Assembly: GCA_023428865.1 (NCBI GenBank)
Contig: JAEYWT010000240.1
Span: 1 to 9,356 of the forward strand
DNA from: Bacteroidota bacterium
Lineage (GTDB): Bacteria; Bacteroidota; Bacteroidia; Flavobacteriales_F; PHOS-HE28
Reading direction: 5' to 3'
DNA length: 9,356 nucleotides
Position 1 is the first letter of the stretch, and the number at the start of each line of letters is the position of its first letter. The notes under the pieces were generated by a model. That model ran no database searches, was not told the origin of the DNA, and was given only the letters and a program-made list of their open reading frames with translations. This document shows, in pieces, positions 7,409 to 9,356 of this stretch. The position numbers and the translations under genes are program-made.

Positions 7409-7416
7409 CAAAGGTA
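7409..7416 (-). promoter_or_regulatory. -7 promoter element for the Fsr-like exporter
   Basis: On the minus strand this reads TACCTTTG, a full match to the Bacteroidota -7 consensus TAnnTTTG, and it ends 9 bases before ATG 7399. Transcription would start almost at the start codon, giving a leaderless or nearly leaderless mRNA. No TTTG -33 box is seen at the usual 17-23 base spacing. Confidence 0.45.
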
Positions 7417-7464
7417 TCGGTGTGCTTCATGCGATCCGGCTGGCGCAAACACGAAGCGTTGCAA

Positions 7465-7472
7465 TACCTTTG
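7465..7472 (+). promoter_or_regulatory. -7 promoter element for the toxin-antitoxin pair
   Basis: TACCTTTG matches TAnnTTTG fully and ends 15 bases before the antitoxin ATG at 7488. It is the mirror image of the exporter box at 7409-7416. No clear -33 element was found. Confidence 0.45.
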
Positions 7473-7487
7473 GGTAGAACGTTGACC

Positions 7488-7751
7488 ATGACCACGGCTG
7501 CGAAAAAGGCGCTCCTGAAAAAATTGATCGGCTCTGAACAAGATCCGGCAGTCCTGGACCTTGTGGATAACATCCTGCAAAGGCGCACACGAGCAGTGGC
7601 ATTCGAAAGTGATCTCGTGCAACGTGTACTACGATCTGAAGAGGACTTCAAGGCAGGACGCTACCAGACCTTGGAAGAGTACGAGAAGGGCATGGATGAG
7701 TTCATCGACTCGCTTTACGACAAGGAAGGCAAACCCAAGCGCAAGCGGTGA
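7488..7751 (+). CDS. Probable antitoxin of a RelE/ParE-type toxin-antitoxin pair
   Basis: The 87-residue charged protein is probably helical. It has a basic N-terminal part (TTAAKKALLKKL), a central segment, and an acidic C-terminal stretch (SEEDFKAGRYQTLEEYEKGMDEFIDSLY, about 50-77) with a lysine/arginine-rich end. The 'SEEDxKAGR..T.EE' pattern is typical, from memory, of Bacteroidota antitoxins that precede RelE/ParE toxins; the acidic tail would wrap the toxin. I cannot place it in a named DNA-binding class (no clear ribbon-helix-helix or Phd signature). The frame is open upstream to about 7281, but ATG 7488 is preferred because it follows a -7-like box and gives a normal antitoxin length; a longer form would read into the divergent promoter and the exporter gene. 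It ends in a GTGA overlap with the toxin gene, so the two are likely co-translated. Confidence 0.75.
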   Translation: MTTAAKKALLKKLIGSEQDPAVLDLVDNILQRRTRAVAFESDLVQRVLRSEEDFKAGRYQTLEEYEKGMDEFIDSLYDKEGKPKRKR

Positions 7752-8047
7752 GGGTCGTTGTGTTGAAGCAGGCCGATGAAAGCCTGCGGCGCTCCTTGTC
7801 CTACCTATCTGCCCACTACGACCGCCAATATTTGGTCGCTCTGGAGAAGCAGGTACGAATAGCCATCAGGGGGCTCGCCGATCAACCAGGGGCCGGTCAG
7901 TTCGAAACCGAATTGGATTGGACCAATGCAGGATATCGCCGACTGATCGTGCGCCATTTCAAGATAGTCTACCGCATTGCTGACGATACCATCGTCGTCA
8001 ACGACATCTTCGATTCACGGCGTGATCCGAAAGGGATGAAGGGGTGA
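7748..8047 (+). CDS. RelE/ParE-superfamily toxin
   Basis: The 99-residue product has the size and layout of a RelE/ParE toxin: an N-terminal beta strand (MRVVVLKQA), two helices (about 10-46, with SLRRSLSYLSAHYDRQYLVALEKQV), then beta strands with GYRRLIVRHFKIVYRIADDTIVV (62-84) and the C-terminal NDIFDSRRDPKGM (85-97). The YRRLIVRHFKIVYRI and IFDSRRDP segments are strong family signatures. RelE members cut mRNA at the ribosome, while ParE members poison DNA gyrase; the sequence alone does not decide which applies. The start is GTG 7748, overlapping the antitoxin stop by 4 bases, the usual coupled arrangement that keeps antitoxin in excess. No intrinsic terminator is visible in the 83 bases after it, before the convergent gene's stop. 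Confidence 0.88.
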   Translation: MRVVVLKQADESLRRSLSYLSAHYDRQYLVALEKQVRIAIRGLADQPGAGQFETELDWTNAGYRRLIVRHFKIVYRIADDTIVVNDIFDSRRDPKGMKG

Positions 8048-8130
8048 GGTTTCGGGTTGCAGGTTCTCTAGGAATAGTGGTCGCTGAAAAGTTCAAATAG
8101 TATCGAAAGACCCTCCATGGTTTTTGACAT
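8048..8130. other. Short intergenic gap between convergent genes
   Basis: These 83 bases between the toxin gene and the convergent unknown gene are visibly richer in A and T than the sugar operon. I found no stable hairpin followed by a T run on either strand and no open frame of note. Confidence 0.5.
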
Positions 8131-8769
8131 TCAATAGCTTCCTTCGCGAATGGGGTAATTCTCCCGGAACTCTTCCATGTCCGGTGCATGAAGGTCGGAT
8201 GCTTCCCGCACCCAACGTTCCACATCCGCTTCGGGCCATGGCTTCAACCCATAATGGATTACTTTTCCAACCACCCTGTCAAGGCGTTTCTTGATCCTCT
8301 TTCGGTTGGTGAACAGCCCGAAGCGCGTGCGCTGATGCATGTGGATCGCACGGCAAGTCAATAATTCCCAATGGAACCAACTCCATTCGTTAAGTAGGTC
8401 AGCTTCGATCCGCCGCAACAACGCCATGTTCCGTTTCCCATCGGGCCTTCTCATCGGATGGAAGTAGATCATGATACAAAGGTCCGGTTCGACTCGTTCG
8501 CGGAAGTGGCTTGTCGGGTTCACGTAGATCCGAGTGAAGTAACCTTGATAGGTTCCCTTGTAACCCGAGTACCGGCCGATGTTCTCGATAACAAAACCCT
8601 CGGACTGCAACCAGTTAAGTCTTTTCCCATTCAAGGCGTTTCGATGTTGCAACTGGGAATAGATTGACATGCCCCACACGACGAAGCACGCAAAGAGAAT
8701 AGCTCCTAGCGATCGATCAGCGTAAATGGACAGCGCGATACAAAGAATAGTAGCAGTTAAGCTCGCCAC
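8131..8769 (-). CDS. Unrecognised protein with two N-terminal membrane segments
   Basis: I do not recognise this 212-residue protein. It starts with two hydrophobic stretches (about residues 3-17 and 21-38, separated by YADRS), which probably form a membrane hairpin, followed by a long soluble part. The soluble part is rich in arginine, tryptophan, tyrosine and histidine, with features such as GRYSGYKGTYQGYFTRIYVNP, LCIMIYFHPMRRPDG and NEWSWFHWELLTC, and it ends in an acidic stretch (APDMEEFRENYPIREGSY). The start is GTG 8769; a stop at 8782-8784 closes the frame just upstream, and the first in-frame ATG is only at residue 34, inside the second hydrophobic segment. Two 60-nt lines near its 5' end (8641-8760) count 45-48% GC by hand and one in its middle 52%, against 65% for a line in rmlB, which hints at a different origin. 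The 72 bases to fabD hold no clear terminator, so read-through from fabD is possible. No function is assigned. Confidence 0.7.
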   Translation of the reverse strand: MASLTATILCIALSIYADRSLGAILFACFVVWGMSIYSQLQHRNALNGKRLNWLQSEGFVIENIGRYSGYKGTYQGYFTRIYVNPTSHFRERVEPDLCIMIYFHPMRRPDGKRNMALLRRIEADLLNEWSWFHWELLTCRAIHMHQRTRFGLFTNRKRIKKRLDRVVGKVIHYGLKPWPEADVERWVREASDLHAPDMEEFRENYPIREGSY

Positions 8770-8782
8770 TATCTTGATCGGT

Positions 8783-8790
8783 CAAAGCTT
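8783..8790 (-). promoter_or_regulatory. Possible -7 element before the unknown membrane protein gene
   Basis: On the minus strand this reads AAGCTTTG, one base off TAnnTTTG, and it ends 13 bases before GTG 8769. The spacing resembles that of the other candidate boxes in this window; no -33 box is clear. Confidence 0.18.
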
Positions 8791-8841
8791 CAGCGAAGAC
8801 ATAAACGAACGTACTGAACGACCTGAACGCAGAAACTGAGC

Positions 8842-9356
8842 CTACCCCGCCGCCGTCTCCACCTCCTTGCTCACCTTCTTGAACAAACCCTGCAGCACAT
8901 TGCCGGGTCCTACTTCGACTACTTTGATGGCTCCGGCGGCGAGCATGTTCTGCATGGTCTGTGTCCAACGCACGGGCGCTGTGAGCTGTGCGATCAGGTT
9001 CGCTTTGATGCGCGCGGGATCCGTGTGCGGGCGTGCATCCACGTTCTGGTAGATGGGACAGCGCGGATCCACGATGGGCGTGAAGGCGATGGCGGTCTGT
9101 AGTTCTACGCGGGCAGGTTCCATCAACGGGCTGTGGAAAGCACCGCCGACTTGTAGTACCAAGGCACGTTTCGCGCCAGCGGCCTTCAACGCTTCGCAGG
9201 CTGCGTTCACACACTCCACGCTGCCACTGATCACCAGTTGTCCGGGGCAGTTGTAGTTCGCGGGAACCACCACACCGGGGATCGTCTTGCAGATCTCCTC
9301 CACCTTGGCGTGTTCCATTCCCAGGATCGCGGCCATGGTGCTGGGTTGCAACTCGC
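8842..9356 (-). CDS. fabD: Malonyl-CoA:ACP transacylase FabD, C-terminal part
   Basis: The gene runs off the right edge of the window; about 171 C-terminal residues are visible. FabD moves the malonyl group from CoA to acyl carrier protein, feeding fatty-acid synthesis in the cytosol. Seen are MAAILGMEHAKVEEIC, the highly conserved VVVPANYNCPGQLVISG, VGGAFHSPLMEPAR with the catalytic histidine (codon at 9133-9135), APVRWTQTMQNM, and the closing EVGPGNVLQGLFKK. The nucleophile motif GHSxG lies in the missing N-terminal part. The TTG at 9351 is an internal codon, since the frame stays open to the edge. The stop is TAG at 8842-8844. This is a housekeeping gene, likely marking the return to core chromosome. 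Confidence 0.95.
   Translation of the reverse strand, partial: ELQPSTMAAILGMEHAKVEEICKTIPGVVVPANYNCPGQLVISGSVECVNAACEALKAAGAKRALVLQVGGAFHSPLMEPARVELQTAIAFTPIVDPRCPIYQNVDARPHTDPARIKANLIAQLTAPVRWTQTMQNMLAAGAIKVVEVGPGNVLQGLFKKVSKEVETAAG

Larger units (their letters stand above)
7409..7472. repeat. Perfect 9-bp inverted repeat in the divergent promoter region
   Basis: CAAAGGTAT (7409-7417) and ATACCTTTG (7464-7472) are exact reverse complements separated by 46 bases. Two shorter inverted pairs nest inside around nearly the same centre: GCTTC/GAAGC (7425-7429, 7453-7457) and TGCG/CGCA (7431-7434, 7444-7447). Each outer arm contains a -7-like box facing outward, so the symmetry could reflect two matching promoters, an operator, or both. 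Confidence 0.6.

Noticed and set aside
7281..7487. N-terminal extension of the antitoxin frame
   Set aside because: The extension is antisense to the exporter start and crosses the divergent promoters; the family length and the -7-like box favour ATG 7488.
8787..8797. Small CTTC/GAAG hairpin downstream of fabD as a terminator
   Set aside because: The stem is only 4 bp and lacks a proper T run on the minus strand.
8806..8831. Three near-identical 8-9 base units (CGAACGTA, CTGAACGAC, CTGAACGCA)
   Set aside because: The stretch is too short and imperfect to call a functional iteron array; it may be chance in a 72-base gap.
8717..9214. 165-residue minus-strand frame over fabD
   Set aside because: It is out of frame with the conserved FabD motifs and is a serine/arginine/histidine-rich shadow.

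Overview
This window looks like a piece of a Bacteroidota chromosome, probably Flavobacteriales-like, with an unusually high GC content (one 60-nt line inside rmlB counts 65% GC by hand). The evidence is indirect. Most start codons lack a convincing Shine-Dalgarno sequence, matches to the Bacteroidota -7 promoter element TAnnTTTG sit just upstream of several genes, and the surface-sugar proteins read like Bacteroidota family members. No rRNA, tRNA, CRISPR array or insertion sequence was seen, and no gene-free stretch exceeds 300 bases.

Left half (1-6169, all + strand): surface polysaccharide precursors. The 3' end of a UDP-glucuronate decarboxylase (UDP-xylose synthase) is closed by a strong intrinsic terminator at 311-339. 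Next comes a lone cytosolic-looking NMT1/THI5-like substrate-binding protein (401-1327). A tightly packed four-gene operon follows (1396-5354): hexapeptide N-acetyltransferase (WbpD/WlbB type), Gfo/Idh/MocA oxidoreductase (WbpB/WlbA type), UDP-sugar 6-dehydrogenase (WbpA/TviB type) and dTDP-glucose 4,6-dehydratase (RmlB). Its genes overlap by 4, 17 and 4 bases. A PHP-family tyrosine phosphatase of the CpsB/CapC/YwqE type (5420-6169), of the kind that controls capsule/exopolysaccharide kinases, ends the block. The first three operon enzymes are three of the four steps from UDP-GlcNAc to UDP-2,3-diacetamido-glucuronic acid. The 3-aminotransferase (WbpE type) that must act between WbpB and WbpD is not in the window, and neither are the other dTDP-rhamnose genes.

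Right half (6170-9356): mixed. A fosmidomycin-resistance-like MFS exporter (6170-7399, -) meets the phosphatase gene tail to tail with no base between the two stop codons (TGATCA). It diverges from a two-gene RelE/ParE-type toxin-antitoxin module (7488-8047, +). The 88-bp divergent region carries a perfect 9-bp inverted repeat, and each arm contains TACCTTTG, a match to the -7 consensus, facing outward. After that come an AT-richer gene for an unrecognised 212-residue protein with two N-terminal membrane segments (8131-8769, -) and the C-terminal part of malonyl-CoA:ACP transacylase FabD (8842-9356, -), which runs off the right edge.

I did not find a clearly new biological system. The points most worth checking are the orphan unexported binding protein, the symmetric divergent promoter shared by the exporter and the toxin-antitoxin pair, the unknown membrane protein next to that pair, and the incomplete diacetamido-uronate pathway.
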